NCBI GenBank assembly: GCA_030737835.1
Contig: JAUJYN010000014.1
Span: 1,216,819 to 1,280,818, forward strand
Reading direction: 5' to 3'
Length of the DNA stretch: 64,000 nucleotides
From: Acorus gramineus
Lineage: Eukaryota > Streptophyta > Magnoliopsida > Acorales > Acoraceae
Part shown: positions 47,801 to 60,318 of the stretch, one piece after another
Layout of the letters: each line of letters starts with the position of its first letter
Numbering within the stretch: the first letter of the stretch is position 1
Notes under the pieces: model-generated
What the model saw: the letters and a program-made list of their open reading frames with translations, nothing else
Database searches by the model: none
Told to the model about the DNA's origin: nothing
Position numbers and translations under genes: made by a program

Positions 47801-48204
47801 GATTAGCCCTAATTAGGTTTAGGCTAGGTTTAGGTGATCTAAGTACACTTTGACCCTAGTCAACCCAACCAAACTAAAATCCAAAACCTTTTGACCAAGT
47901 CAAAGCTCAACCTTGACCAAGTCAAGTCTCCCAATGACTTCTCGCTCGGTCAAAACCCGGATACGCTTCAGAACTGTGAAATTCTGAAACGTCACCGGAA
48001 TTGGATTAAATTTTCGTGAGTGGCTTGGAATGTCCCCAGGACACATAATATGCAGTTAGATTTTCAATCGGAGTCCTCAAACTCAGGACGATAGCTAAAA
48101 GCCCAAAATTTTTTGAGCTGTTCTGATCGAAAAACGAAAAAAACAAAAAACTGCCAGAATGTCCCAATGGTGACCAGAAGGTTAAAAGTGACACATATAT
48201 AACA
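44847..48204 (-). mobile_element. LTR J, 5' LTR of the I/J element
   Basis: 3358 bp, TGTTATATATG at 48204 (minus) to TGTCACGCC at 44847 (plus). Near-identical to LTR I. Flanked at 48205 by GCTT, then K LTR sequence continuing that left of 39188. TATA at 47756-47762 (minus reading TATAAAG), GA-rich microsatellite at about 47685-47706. Confidence 0.93.
46425..47422 (-). other. Candidate leader intron 1 in LTR J
   Basis: Minus-strand donor TTGG/GTAAGG at 47422; acceptor CCCTATTTTGCAG/ATC ending at 46425. 998 bp. Contains a short tandem array of GCGCCTGACCACCT units at about 47085-47135. Confidence 0.42.
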
Positions 48205-48837
48205 GCTTGATGGTTGGGAATGTGGGTGGTTGGGGGGTTATTGAGGGGTATTGATTATGGAATTGATGATATGAATGATGTTGGTTGCCCCCCTATTTAT
48301 AGTAAAAAAGAGGTATGGGAATGTCTATTGGACAATAGATCAAAATGGGTAATAAGGTGCTTGATTTGACCTCCCCTTAGATCTTTTGTTCTGACAGTGT
48401 CCAGGTGAGGGGCGGCTAATGGTACTTAGCCACCCAGTGAGGGGCGGCTACTCTCAGGTAGCCGCCCCCATCATAGCCTGCCAAACGTCCCATCTCTGAC
48501 AAGCGGTGGCTTGGGTCGTTTACTAAGGTTAAACCGGTTGAGATGGGGCGGCTAAAAGGGACAATCAGCTGCAATCATGCTTGCTTTATGTCCCATCCAG
48601 GAAGGCGGTTTGGGGTCGGTCATGGGTGGCTAGTTGAAACTAGCTGCCTGGTATGGGGCGGCTATTCTCAAGTAGCCGCCCCTGTCCAGGCTCTTAGATA
48701 TTTCTAAGTGTTGGACTTAGGGTTTTTGGTTTCGGTTTCTGAGGGAGTTTTCTATTTGAATGTCCAAATGTGGTTGTTTCCAATATTACTTGAAGTAAAT
48801 TTTCTTTCTTTGGACGGTCAAAATTAGGGTATCTACA
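48205..48837 (-). mobile_element. K LTR, distal part with 5' terminus
   Basis: Continues 38542-39187 after removal of I/J. Minus strand begins TGTAGATACCCTAATTTTG at 48837, a start common among Tat-type LTRs. Contains three GGCGGCTA...TAGCCGCC inverted motifs (about 48412-48690). Confidence 0.7.
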
Positions 48838-49416
48838 ATGTCGTCACGTGACTCTTATACCCATCGAGTATACTCTGGGTATGTTCCTCCTAACGCTTGA
48901 GGTATCGAAGTATATCTCTACCTCGTAGCGGATGGACTCATTGTAACTGTTATCCAGTATCACCAAGTGCTATGGTTAACAGTTATTCCTCCCCGAGTGT
49001 CCCAAAAGCCTCCCTCCGGGGAGTGAGGGCGAGGGCGAGGCCGTCACATGACCTTGTTATCCTTTGGGTTTCTACCCATGTTTTTCCTTGAAAGGAAATT
49101 GCCTTAGTATTGAATTGTTCTAATAGTGTTTGGTTTCCAGCCACTCACTGAGCTTGTAGCTCACCCCTTGCATATTGTCTCTTCCACAAGGGAGGTGTTG
49201 GGCGTGGAGCTGGAGCTTCTCAGTGGCGGGGTTCGAGTGCGTGGAGTGTCCCGTCTGGTAGTTGGCGAGCACGAGGATGTCAACAGTCCTAGTGTCATTC
49301 ATGTATTTGAAATCGTGCGTGTTGCACTGGTTGTGCTTTATTTGGACTAGACTTGGCTCTCACAGGACAGTGATTGTGTATTCAAGTCTGTAATAATATT
49401 TTTGGTTTACAAACGG
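48838..49416 (+). mobile_element. LTR L fragment (F/H type), truncated both ends
   Basis: Matches the reverse complement of about 24300-24840 in LTR F and the distal part of LTR H, including CCACTCACTGAGCTTGTAGC and TTTTGGTTTACA. It begins exactly at the K LTR terminus, so K inserted into it or recombined with it; the 3' terminus is missing. Confidence 0.8.
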
Positions 49417-50175
49417 CGGTGATGGCCGGGGGTGAGCAAGTGGGTGCAAAGGCCACTGTCGTAGCCGAGGGTGTGCGTGGAGAAGCAGGGGCTGAGAGGG
49501 TGGCGGGTATCAGTGAAGACCAAGTCCATATTTTGGGTGAGTGTGTATGTATGTGAATGGTTGATTCAGGTATGGTGTATGGATTGGTGTGTGGTTGGTG
49601 TATTGATGGGTGAATGAATGTGTAGAGGTTGGTGTACGAATGTTTTTTATTTTTGGTTTTCAAGGATGAATGGCAGTTTTTGATTTGTATTTTATACGGA
49701 TATGTGTATGAGAATATGTGTTTACAGGTTTGAAGAGAAGAGCTCCTACTAGGTTTTGAAGAGTTGATTAAAACTGGACTGGTATGTGCAGGTTTTGTAG
49801 TAGGTGAGGGACAACTAGTTCAATCCAGCCATCTTAGGGTGAAAGCTGGTTTAAAGTAGCCACCCGAAGACATATGAATTTACCTTAGTGGGCGCCAGTT
49901 TATTGAATTGAACCGTCGAGTTTAGGCGGCTAGTCGGAAGTAGCCACCTAAAGACTGGTTCAGTTTGTTCTTTGGAACCCGTCGGGTTGTGTAATGTAGC
50001 CATCTGAATCAGGCGGCTAAACTGGGTTAGCCGCCCCTGGCCTGGGGCAATTTTCTTTAATCCTGCTGCTTTACTGCTCCTGCCGAATCTCCTATGAGTG
50101 CTTGGTGAATCTTCAAAAATTGTAAAAACATTATTTCCATGAACCAATTGTCATATTGGTTCAAATTGAACTCCT
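49417..50175 (-). mobile_element. Second Tat-like 3' region (K'), left part
   Basis: From about 49560 it matches 32085-32520 of element K, with GGCGGCTA motifs around 49850-50040. The stretch 49417-49555 has no counterpart near 32016 and reads open on the plus strand for about 45 codons, but I recognise no protein in it. Interrupted at 50176 by solo LTR G. Confidence 0.6.
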
Positions 50176-52831
50176 TGTCACGCCTCAGGGCGGCCGTCCC
50201 CGAGACGTGGCAAATATATAATATCAGCTATCCACATACGAGATCAATAAAGACTCTAACACAACATCTAAGACAACAAAGCAATTAATCAAGCCATAGC
50301 TATCATAATATATATGCATATAGCGGAAGCTAAACAACTAAGTCTGTAATCCAAAAACACATTACAGACTAGAATACATAATAACTGTCCTGTGAGAGCC
50401 AAGATAAACCAAAAGACATCAATACGCATATACTGTGCACACGCACGAGTATCAAATACATACAAGAAAAGGGGGGATGCTGATGGCTTCTCACTCGCGA
50501 AATCCAAGACACGGACGCTGCACCGCTGCTGATACTGCGCCTACAGGAGCTCTTCCTTCGGATCCGACTCGACACTAACTGGAGAAAACAACATGCAAGG
50601 GGTGAGCCACACGCTCAGTGAATGGTACAATCCATGTAACACAACTCATATTAACATTTCAAGCAATTAAAGTCCCAACAAGATGGTAGCAACTGTTTAA
50701 ACTGGTGGGTCGTGTATCGACATGAGCCCACCACACCCTCACCCTCACCCTCCAGGGTGACATAGGACTATCAGGAAAAATTCACATGTTCTACATGGTT
50801 CATCATCCGGTAGTCCACTCCCGGGTAGCCTCTACCTAGTAGCCTTCAATGATCAGTACATCTGCGAGAAGGGTATGTCAACTCACTTTGGTAGTACCTA
50901 TGAGTGGGGGCACTCACAGGACAGCTTCAATCCAGGCAGCTTCAACTCAAAGCCGATGAAGGGGAGAAACACTCGACACTCACAGACATGATCCTCATGG
51001 ATCCGCCATCACCGGTTATTAGACACCGATAAGGTAATGAATTCTCTTGAATTCCCTCCAGGGCGCATAGCTTGGATGCAGGGAAGACAGATAATTCGCA
51101 ATGCCAATAAGAGGTCATACACTTGCCTAACCTCATTAGACAAGACTCATGGCTTAATTACATGTATATAATAACATACATCATGCATAATACACACGAA
51201 AAATAATAATGGATTAACCTCACAATAAAATATCTCAACGTGTGTAATAACTACACATGGAACTTATCATGAAAGCATTGAATAAATAGGCAATAAGGCT
51301 ACAATATCACTCAAGACATGCTTATACCTATGCATCCTCATATAGGTTAAATTAAATTAAGCTAGATGGGAACATGTATGGATCAAGGTTATGCTAACAT
51401 GTGACATGGTATCTAGGCATGTATGGGCCCTTATACATGATACATGGATGTATAGTCCTAGCATACATTATCTAACATGGCATGGGTGCAACCTAGCAAG
51501 GCAGGCAATAAACATACACATGCTAAACAAGTTAATATGGCCTATGGTGCCCCAGGGTAGGACAATGCATGATTATGTGCATCGAATGCCTCCCAACTAG
51601 GTTGGATTGACCAACTCACCGCAACCTGGGTCGTTGCCTGACCGTTCGCAAGATCTGCAAGACAAAGGCATCAAATAGGGTGAGTATTACTACATAAAAA
51701 CACATAAAGTTAACTAAGTACGCTAAGGACAAAGACATGCACGCATATGAGCTCGCACGCATGCAAGCACGCATGTATGCACGCACGCCCGAGCCCCAGC
51801 CCCTACCCAACCCCCTGGCAACCCACACGCACCGGGCGCCTGGCAACCCTCGCGCGCACGCTCACGCGCATCCACGCGCACACTCGCCTGATTGCGCGCA
51901 CCTGCACGTGCACTCGCGCGTACAGACCCTGCACGCACGTCCAGCCATTTATAACCACTTCCTAGCCCTCCTCACACACCAAAAACCCATCTACCTATCA
52001 TGCATGACTCCCCAACAACCCCTAAAGCCATAATAAATAAAAAAAGAAGGGGAAAAAAGGCTTACCAAAGAGGGGGAGGGAAAGGGGGAGATGCAGGGTT
52101 CTCGACGCACCAATGACCACCTAAACTACCACCACCTCTTTAGCCTCTCCTCAAGCCTTTCTTGGCTTAAAATAGGGGGGAGGGGAAAGGGCATGAGAGG
52201 GAGCTAATGAGAAGAGAATCAACAACAACAACAACTGCAAATGCACACACACACACACCTTTCTCTCTCTTCAAGAACTTCCTGATCTTCTTCTTCTTGT
52301 TCCTTTTTCACCTTCTCCTTCTCCTTTTAATCTTCTCAATCAAACCAAAGGAAAACCAAACAAAGGGGAATGGAAACAAGGGTGGTCGGATGGGTTTGGG
52401 AGGGGGACAGAGAGAGGCAGAGAGTGCACTCACACACATTGCCATTTAATGGCAAAAAAGGGGGTTGGTGAGACCTTGACCTAGTCAAGCCAACCAAAAC
52501 CCATTGACCTGGTCAATGGTCTTCTTTGACTTAGTCAAAGTCACCCCTTGACAATCTAGTAACACGACCAAACCCGGATGCGTTTTGGAATTGCATGATT
52601 TTCTAAAACGTAACCGAAATTCGATGAAACTTTTATGGGTAAGACCAAACAATACCAGAACCTATAATATATAGTTAGATTTTCAATCAGAGTATCCAAT
52701 CTCACGCAGATGGCTAAAGTCCAAAATTTTAGCGACTCCGATCGAAAAAAAGAAATGGCCCAGATAAACCAATAAAGCTTCGAAAGGCACAAAACACAAC
52801 TAAAAAGGCTCCAAATGACACAAACATAACA
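50176..52831 (-). mobile_element. Solo LTR G inserted into K'
   Basis: 2656 bp, TGTCACGCCTCAGG at 50176 to ACATAACA at 52831; minus strand begins TGTTATGTTTGTGTCATTTGG, the D/F-type start. Flanks CTCCT (50171-50175) and CCCCT (52832-52836) are a 5-bp target duplication with one mismatch; the unfilled site is seen in K at about 32515 (CGCCCCTGCAC). No internal region. Confidence 0.93.
51655..52065 (-). other. Candidate leader intron 1 in LTR G
   Basis: Minus-strand donor TTTG/GTAAGC at 52065; acceptor CCTTTGTCTTGCAG/ATC ending at 51655. At 411 bp the shortest version, showing the signals persist even when the GC-rich block is small. A 35-nt box and GGTGAGTTGG follow. Confidence 0.45.
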
Positions 52832-53795
52832 CCCCTGCACTGACTTTCAAGCCTCTCTTGCTTGAATTGTTAAGGGCCACAACCCATCTAAGGTAATTCA
52901 AGGAAAATAAGAAAAAAGGGGTGTAAAATTCGTGCCTGATGTTCAAGAAGAGAGGGGGGTCAAGGCGAACCCAAGGCGTAGAGTGTATAAGAGTGGGACA
53001 ATTTTTCAAGTGTGTGTAGAGGTGCATGAGGGTGCAAGTAGATGTAATAGGGGCAGTTTTCATGTAGGTATGGGGAGTCAATTGTGACATTTGGGGAGAT
53101 TTGGTGCCTAAAGTTTTTCAAAATAAAAATGCAAACTTATGCTTGAGTGTGAGTATGGGTTTTAGTGGGCATAAGGGAGCATTTTGATTCTTCAAAACAT
53201 CTTTTACGTGAGAGGACAATGTTCTAGTCACTTTTCTAAGTAAAGTATACCATCAGGTCCCTTGAGGAGGGGCCCTTGCGGTCACCTATGTCCAACCCAG
53301 GATTACATTTGAAAGGCTTCAGCTTAAGGTGATGATTTCTCAAGTATATGGCTCTCAAATACTTGATAATGTTATTCTAATCATGCTGGGAACTCCATGA
53401 ATGTGCTAGGGGCCCAGGAGTTAATTCAAATAAGCTTCTATCAGATAAGCAAGACTTAAATTGACTCATGTGAAAGTGTGTGCTGTTGTAAATATAAGGA
53501 AAGATTCACCCTTGGTTGAAATTTCGCCTTTCCAGAAGACGTGGTTCAATTCCAATCTCATTGCAGTGGGTAAAAGAGTAGGTTGGATGGGGGTGAGGGT
53601 AATATTTTCCTTGGGGCAATTTAAAATTGTCCCAGTATGTGGCATATGTCATATTTTCTAGGTTTCTCTGGCTTTCTTCTTTTTACCACTTCTTTTCTTT
53701 TCTTTTGGGTGGAGAGTACAGCCCACCGGGCATGTACCCGTATTCAGGGTGGAAAGTATAGCCCACCGGGCGTATACTGATTTTTTGGCATTTTA
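52832..53795 (-). mobile_element. Second Tat-like 3' region (K'), right part
   Basis: Matches 32515-33420 of element K in the same orientation (for example TTGAAAGG...TTCTCAAG and AGTA(T/C)AGCCC(G/A)CCGGGC). Cut at 53796 by element D. Confidence 0.7.
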
Positions 53796-54591
53796 TGTTA
53801 TGCCTGTGTCATTTGGAGCGCTCTGTTTGAAAAATTTGGGTACATAAATTTTTTCCTAGAAGTTATGTATTCCCATTTTGGTGTTTGGATTTGATTTTGT
53901 TAAAATCCAAGATGAAGAGGTTTAAATACGATTTTATTATGAGATGTCCAGTTTTGAGTTAGCTTTCGTACAGAAGTGGAATTAGGTCAACTGGATTCTT
54001 GTAGTAAAAGTTATGGGTATTTTTCCAAGTATACCCCGAGGAGGGAAATTCTGGCAGCAGCCCTGCTCTATGTTTAGCTCTAATTTCGGAATAGCTGGAG
54101 AGATTATTTGATCTTGGCATAAACATGACAGTTGTAGATAATCTTCTTGGCTTTCCAACGGACTTGGAATTGTGCAATTCGGAGCTATATCGAGGAAGTT
54201 ATGGCTGTTCCAGTGAAGCTTGCGCAGAATTTCTAGTCAAAGGGCGACTAGGTCATTTCCATCCTTTTTAGATATTTGTGTGCAACAAATATCTCCTCTC
54301 TCTCTCTCTCTCTCTCTCCCTCTCACTTCCACGCCCATATTTCTTGGGTTCTCTCTTCCTCTCTCTCAAGCCCCCATGGTGTTTGTGAAAATGTCCCAAT
54401 GAGAATGAGATGGTGGTGGAGGAAGTGTTGGTGAGGGTTGTCCATGTGTTGTTGATCCTCCCCTCTCAAGCTCTCATATCATGATCTTTCCCCCCCCTGA
54501 TTTCAGCCAAGAAGGAGGCTGAGGAGAGGGCTGAGGTGGTCGCAGGTGCGTCGAGGGCCCCCGAACCTCCCCCTTTCGTTCCCCCTCCAAG

Positions 54592-55355
54592 GTGAGCTCC
54601 TCCCCTTCTTTTCTTGGTTTTCATGGCTTAAGGGGATGTTAGGGAGGTCATGCATGCTAGGTAGATGGGTTAGGGTGTGTGTGAGGGGTTGGGGAGGGTT
54701 AAAATGAGGTTGGGATGGGCTGGGCACTCGCAGGGCGCAGTCTGCACGCGTGCGCGCGTAGGCGCTCGCGCAGGCGGGCGCTGGCAGGCGCAGTCGGGCG
54801 CGCAGACGCGCGCGGGTGTGTGCGCGCGAGTGCACGGGTGTGCGCAGAGTGGGCGCGCGGGTACACGAGGGGTCTGGCGCGAGCGGGAGTGCGCGCGGGA
54901 GTGCGAGCAAGTGCACGCGGACCAATGCGCCTGGGTGCGGGGCTGGGGACAAGTGCGCGCGCGCGTGTGCGTGCGTGAGCGTGCTGGGGCGTGCGAGCAG
55001 GGTGCTGCGTGGGGGGCGCAATGCGCGCGGGTACGCGCTGGGCTAGACGCGCGGTGCGCGCGAGCGTGCGCGTGCGTGCGGCAGCGCATCTGGGTGAGCG
55101 GGCAGCGCGCGGCAGTGCGCCGATGGTGCTGGGGTGCGTGCGTGCGTGCGCATTCGTGCGTGCGCGTGCGGGGGGCCATGCGTGTGGCTGCCCGAGGGTT
55201 TGGGTAGGTGTCGGGGCACTCGGACTCGCGTGCGTACGTGCGTGCTCGCATGCGTGCGAGCCCGTATGCATGCTTGTCCGAGTATGGGGTATTTCTAATG
55301 ATTTTTATGTATAAATTGTGTTGTTTCTCACCAGTTGGATTCCCCTACCTTGCAG
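54592..55355 (+). other. Candidate leader intron 1 in LTR D
   Basis: Donor CCAAG/GTGAGC at 54592; acceptor CCCCTACCTTGCAG/ATC ending at 55355, with TTTCTCACC upstream. 764 bp. The following box is 39 nt, then AAGGTGAGTGG at 55394-55404. Confidence 0.48.
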
Positions 55356-56787
55356 ATCTCGTCGGATGGGATGCGCGAGGTCTCGGGTCGTAAGGTGAGT
55401 GGTTTGATTCCAATCCCCCCCCCCTCTCTAGGGATGCGCTCGACCCGCATAGACGCGCGTCGCGCATCGATGGGGACCCTAGCTAAAATATGTAGATACC
55501 ATGCATGATAAATATGATATATCCATGCCACCTTAGACTTTGTATGCTAGGGATATGCACCCTTATATCATGTATACCGGCCTATGAATGCCTATACACC
55601 TTGCCCCATACTATGCATGTTCCCATTTAGTTTAATTTATTTAAATCAAGATGGGATTATGTGATTATATTGTTGTAAGCATGCATTAGAGAATATTATA
55701 ACCTTGTGGTTGTAATATATGGTTCCCCGCATCTTAGTTATGCGCCCTGAAGGAATTCTTGAGAATTCATGACATTAGTAGTGTTAGAAATCGTTGTCGA
55801 CGGATCCAACAGGATCGTACGCGCGTGAGTAGGCTGTCTTCTCCGTTTGGTTGGATTCGATGTAGGAAATCACTGGCGATGGCTGACCTGACAGAGGGCT
55901 TCCGTCCGGTACCTCCGATGTGTCGGACAGTACTGGTAGTTGGAGTGGACTAGGTCGAGGCTACGAGGGTGGGAAAGGGCTACCGGGTGGACCAGGGGTG
56001 GAGAGCGGTCTAGTCTGTCCCAAAAGACCAATGACACCCCTAAAAGGCGAGCGTGGGGTGGGTCGGCGATGTTACGACCCACTAGCTTTTGTAGTTACTC
56101 CCGTTTAGGGACTATGACTACTTTAAGGTTAATATGAGTGTGTTGTGTTGTTATGCATGTGTGTGATATCTCGATAAGCGAGTATCGAGAGTGGTTGTTT
56201 TCCTTTGGGTTTCGCTTTGCGAACATGGGATCGTTCTCCCCTTCGTTAGATCCGATGTAGGAACTCCCCGGCGTTGGCTGTACCTGACAGAGGGCTCCCG
56301 TCCGTAGGTACCTCCGATGTGTCGGACAGTACGGATGGTGGGAGTGGACTAGGTGGAGGCCACGAGGGTGGGAAAGGGCTACTGGCGGACCAAGGGTGTA
56401 GAGCGGTGAGTTGAGGAGATCGGGTTGTAGATACTACCCGGGAGAGGGTTAATGAATGATGTCGCGAGCGTGGAAATCGTTCTCCCCTTCGTTGGATCCG
56501 ATGTAGGAACTCCCCGGCGTTGGCTATACCTGTCAGAGGACTAGGCGGAGGCCACGAGGGTGGGACAGGCTACCGGTGGACCAGGGGTGTAGAGCAGTCT
56601 AAGTCTCTTCCCAAAGTCCCAAGATGTCTCCTTTCAGGAGTGAGGGTGTGGATGAGGCGAAGACACGTCGCCTCGTGACCCATTCATTGTTCGACCGTTC
56701 CCATAGTTGTTGGGTCCGGTCTCGTGATCGATGTTGAAGGACATCGTTGGGCGATTGTCTAGATGTAGATGATCCAATAGTGTTGAG

Positions 56788-56873
56788 TAGACCAGTAAAT
56801 CCGGGTCTCTTCGACCGACGGTATGGTCTCTAGACCAGTAAATCCGGGTCTCTTCGACCGACGGTATGGTCTC
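56788..56873 (+). repeat. 43-bp exact tandem duplication in LTR D
   Basis: Units 56788-56830 and 56831-56873, each starting TAGACCAGTAAATCC and ending GGTATGGTCTC, are identical. LTR M has one copy at about 20372-20414, so the duplication is recent and specific to D or its ancestor. Confidence 0.93.
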
Positions 56874-57463
56874 TCCCCATAAGTCCCAAGAGACTTCCTC
56901 CGGGAGTGAGGGTGGGGGTGAGGTTGGTCGCGCCGCCGCATGACCCAGTTATCCATGGGTTTCTACCCATGTTTTCCTTGAAAGGAAATTGATTATGTAT
57001 TGAACTGTAGAATGGTGATTGGTTTCCAGCCACTCACTGAGCTTGTAGCTCACCCCTTGCATACTGTTTCTTTTCAGGGGCAGTGTTGGGCGTGGAGCTG
57101 GAGCTTTCCTGTGGCGTGGTCTTATGGGCGTGGAGCGTTCTGCCGGCGGGTGGCGAGTGCGAGGCTGTCAGCATTCCTAGAGTCATTTTATGCTTTGTAA
57201 ATCGTGCATGTGGCACAGGTTGTATTTTCTTTGGTCTAGACTTGGCTTTCACAGGACATTGATTGTGTATTCGGGTCTGTAATAATGTTTTTGATTTACA
57301 GACATTGTTATATATTATGCTTCCGCTTTTCAGTCAGTTATCTTTATCTTGCTTTGCCGCCTTGTGTATTGTTGTTGGTGTCCTTATTGACCTCAGGTAT
57401 TGATAGCTGATATTTATTATTGTCACGTCTCGGGGACGGCCGCCCTGGGGCGTGACAAAAAGT

Positions 57464-57475
57464 TGGTATCAGAGC
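57464..57475 (+). promoter_or_regulatory. Primer-binding site of element D
   Basis: TGGTATCAGAGC six bases after the LTR end; initiator-Met tRNA type. Confidence 0.9.
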
Positions 57476-57572
57476 CTGGTCCTGTCAGAGCCTAAGTCTA
57501 GTCGTATAGATGATGAGTCGTAGGATTGTCATCCGAGTACTCTTGTTTTAGAAGTTATCTTAGGTTGCTGAC

Positions 57573-59540
57573 ATGCCTCCTCGCATCCGTTGACGTGGAC
57601 GTGACCCCCTGGACCCACCCTTAAGTTGTCGACTGGGTCGATTGGTTAGGGTCAGTTGTTAGATCTCTTGTTGCGGGATTAAGGTTTAGGTAGGAGATTT
57701 ATGCCCAGTACTGTGATAGTGATGAATTGGTTGCAATTTCTAAGGTATGGATTGCGTCTCGATAATGGAGCTATTTCCCGTGCATCGGTATCGCTGGTAA
57801 CCCTAGAGTTCGCGTGTGGCTGTGTAAAGTGTTGAGGATGTGGCGTATTGCTCATTAAGGGATGATGTCTTCTTCTAGCCTTCCTACTCAGGATTAAGGG
57901 GCCTTGCAGGGTCAGCGTTGAGACCCGGGCTAGGGTACTCCGTGTTCCTTGTTTGGTTGTCGGGATATCCTATATCGGGACCTCATGGTGCCCTCCCAAG
58001 GTTTCTTTTCCCAGTTAAGGAATACCTTAGAAGCATCAAATTGATGGTGGATTTTTCCCTCTCACTTGGAAGGTGCTGTAGCGAGTGGTGATGCGTACGA
58101 TCGGGATTGGGTGCGTCCTATTGCAGCTCAGTGGGCGATCGCTAGTGGACAGGGTTCCATAGTGGCATCTGGAGTCGCTTCGATATATCATTGTGCGTTG
58201 TAGCTGCCCGGTTGAGGCCAGAGCCCTGTGAGGTGCTCCCAGATACTATGCTTGTGGTGCGCCCATATGGCAGAGATAGTAGGCTTGGGAGGCTACCAGG
58301 TAGGGGCCACACCGGGAGAGTGCTGCTAAATGATGTCGAGAGCGTGGACTCCCCGTGATGAATCTACCCATGGAGTGCAGGATGCTGGAGTTCCAATGGT
58401 TGTAGATGAGCGACCTATCTCTGGCGGCATGTGAAGCACAGTTGTGGATACTGTCGCATTTTGCCCCACATTGGTCGCGAATAAGGAGACGCGATGCTAG
58501 CGTTCGTGATGGGACTCAACCACCCTATCAGATAGATGACGTCGCATAGGCATTGTCGAGGTTCGACGACCCCTTATTGCGTGTCTTGTGGATTAAGTGC
58601 GGTTGAGCGACTTACCAAGCGTGTAAGTGTCATCATGAGCGCCAGACATGCTCGAGGAGCAGAATCTGGACTTAATTGTTCGTGGTGTTGTTTTGATCTC
58701 CCCGTGGAGGTTGAAGATCAATTACCTTTGCCGCGAATCAATGATCTATTTGACCAGCTCTGGGAGCGAGTGTCTACTGTTAGATCGATCTTCGCACAAG
58801 GGTACCACAAGTTAGAGATCCGAGAGTTGGACATCCCATAGATGGCCTTTCGTGACCGTTCAGGCACTGCGAGTTTTAAGTACTGCCGTCTGGGTTGACG
58901 AATGCGCTGGATGCCTTCGTGGATCTCAAAAGTTTTATTGGGCCTCCGTGGACTACTTTGAGGTAGTCTTCATTGAGATTGCTGTGGTGTGATGAAAAAG
59001 GTGATATGGGTGACCTTGTTTCCCCAGGTTGGCATGCCCTCAGGCAAAGTTCGAGAATCATCATTGAGTGGAAAGCGTCAGTCCATGGAGATTCCTCAGT
59101 GGACGTGGGAGTGGGTTATCAGGGATTGTTGTGGACTCGCTAATGTCACGTTCGGGTCACGACGCCGTCTAGGTGATCATTGACCGACTGACTAAGTCCG
59201 CGCTTCCCTCCCTAATACAACTGATTGAGTCTCTGGATGCCTTGACGTGGGTTTTCACCTTCGCGATTGTTCGTCTTCATGGCACTCCAGTCGGCGCTAT
59301 TTTCGGTTGAGACGCGAGGGTTACTCTGAGGTTGTGGCGCACCCTTTGCCGCGAGCCTCCATTTAAGTATAGCGTTTCATCGCCGATGGACAGCCAGACA
59401 AAGAGGACTATTCAGACCTTGGAGGACATGCTAAGTGCCTGCGTGCTCGATGATGAGGGCAGTTGGGTGAGGCACCACCCATTTGTTGGGGTATGCCTAC
59501 AAGACGACTGCCATTCGAGCACCCAGATGGATCTGTGAAA
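57573..59540 (+). pseudogene. Decayed internal region of element D
   Basis: Begins with a degenerate gag start (ATG at 57573, TGA at codon 7) after TATCTTAGGTTGCTGAC, the conserved pre-gag motif. Almost all of gag is lost. About 57850-58045 is LTR-derived (GTTCCTTGTTTGG segment) with the same junction as in internal 2 and I/J. RT traces occur at 58720-58860 (INDLFDQLWERV, YHKLEIRELDIP), an integrase trace at 59070-59130 (SMEIPQWTWEW), and a later integrase trace at 59390-59540 (QTKRTIQTLEDMLSACVL). Stops and frameshifts throughout; no active site residues can be assigned. Confidence 0.85.
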
Positions 59541-59565
59541 GGCACTCTACAGGCGCAATTCTATA

Positions 59566-60318
59566 TGTTGTGCCTATGTCATTTGGAGCGCTCTGTTTGA
59601 AAAATTTGGAAGTAATTTTTTCCCTAGAAGTTATGTATTCCCAATTTGGTATTTGGATTTGATTTTGTTAAAATCCAAGATGAAGAGGTTTAAATATGAG
59701 TTTACTATGAGATGTCCATCTTTGAGTTAGCTTTCGTACAGAAGTGGAATTAGATCAACTGGATTCTTGTAGTAAAAGTTATGGGTATTTTTCCAAGTAT
59801 ACCCCGGGGATGGAAATTCTGGCAGCAGCCCTGCTAGATGTTTAGCTCTAATTTAGGATTAGCTAGAGAGATTATTTGATCTTGGCATAAACATAAATGT
59901 TGTAGATAATCTTCTTAGTTTTCCAACGGACTTGGAATTGAGATATTAGGAGCTATATCGAAGAAGTTATGGCTGTTCCAGTGAAGCTTGCGCAGAATTT
60001 CTAGTCAAAGGGCGACTAGGTCATTTCCCCTTTAGATATTTGTGCATAAATATCTTTCTTCCTCTCTCTCTCTCTCCCTCCCAACCTTCCACGCCTAAAA
60101 TCTGGTCTCTCTTCTCCCTTTCAAACCACCCACCAAGTGTTTGTTGATATGTCTCTATGAGAAGAAGAGATGGAGATGGTGAAGGAAGAAGAGGGTTTGT
60201 TCAAGTGTTGTTGTTGTTGTTTGTTCCTCTCTCTCTCAAGCTCCCTTGCATGATCTTTCCCCCCCCCCACTGATTGTAGCCATAGAGGGCTGAGGAGGCC
60301 GAGGAGGTGGTGGTGGGG
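59566..60318 (+). mobile_element. 3' LTR of element D, truncated by element E
   Basis: TGTTGTGCCTATGTCATTTGG at 59566 matches the D 5' LTR start. It runs parallel to 53796-54545 and is interrupted at 60319 by the start of LTR E, before the donor site. Substitutions against the 5' LTR are frequent, so D is old. Confidence 0.92.

Larger units (their letters stand above)
53796..57457 (+). mobile_element. 5' LTR of element D
   Basis: 3662 bp from TGTTATGCCTGTG to CTGGGGCGTGACA, followed by a primer site. Contains a CT microsatellite (about 54294-54322), GC-rich block (54720-55180), splice-type signals, the M-homologous distal half and a 43-bp duplication. Its start matches the D 3' LTR at 59566. 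Confidence 0.93.

Noticed and set aside
39188..48204. I/J region as a segmental duplication of 7081-15971
   Set aside because: It has its own LTR termini, a GCTT flank on both sides and interrupts the K LTR cleanly, so it is an independent insertion.
52207..52449. Phe/Leu-rich frame with membrane-like stretch
   Set aside because: Lies in the CT-rich exon-1 zone of LTR G on the strand opposite to the element; pyrimidine bias explains the Phe/Leu run.
54294..54322. CT microsatellite as a functional element
   Set aside because: Simple pyrimidine repeat within the plant Y-patch region of the LTR; length varies with copy, no further signal.
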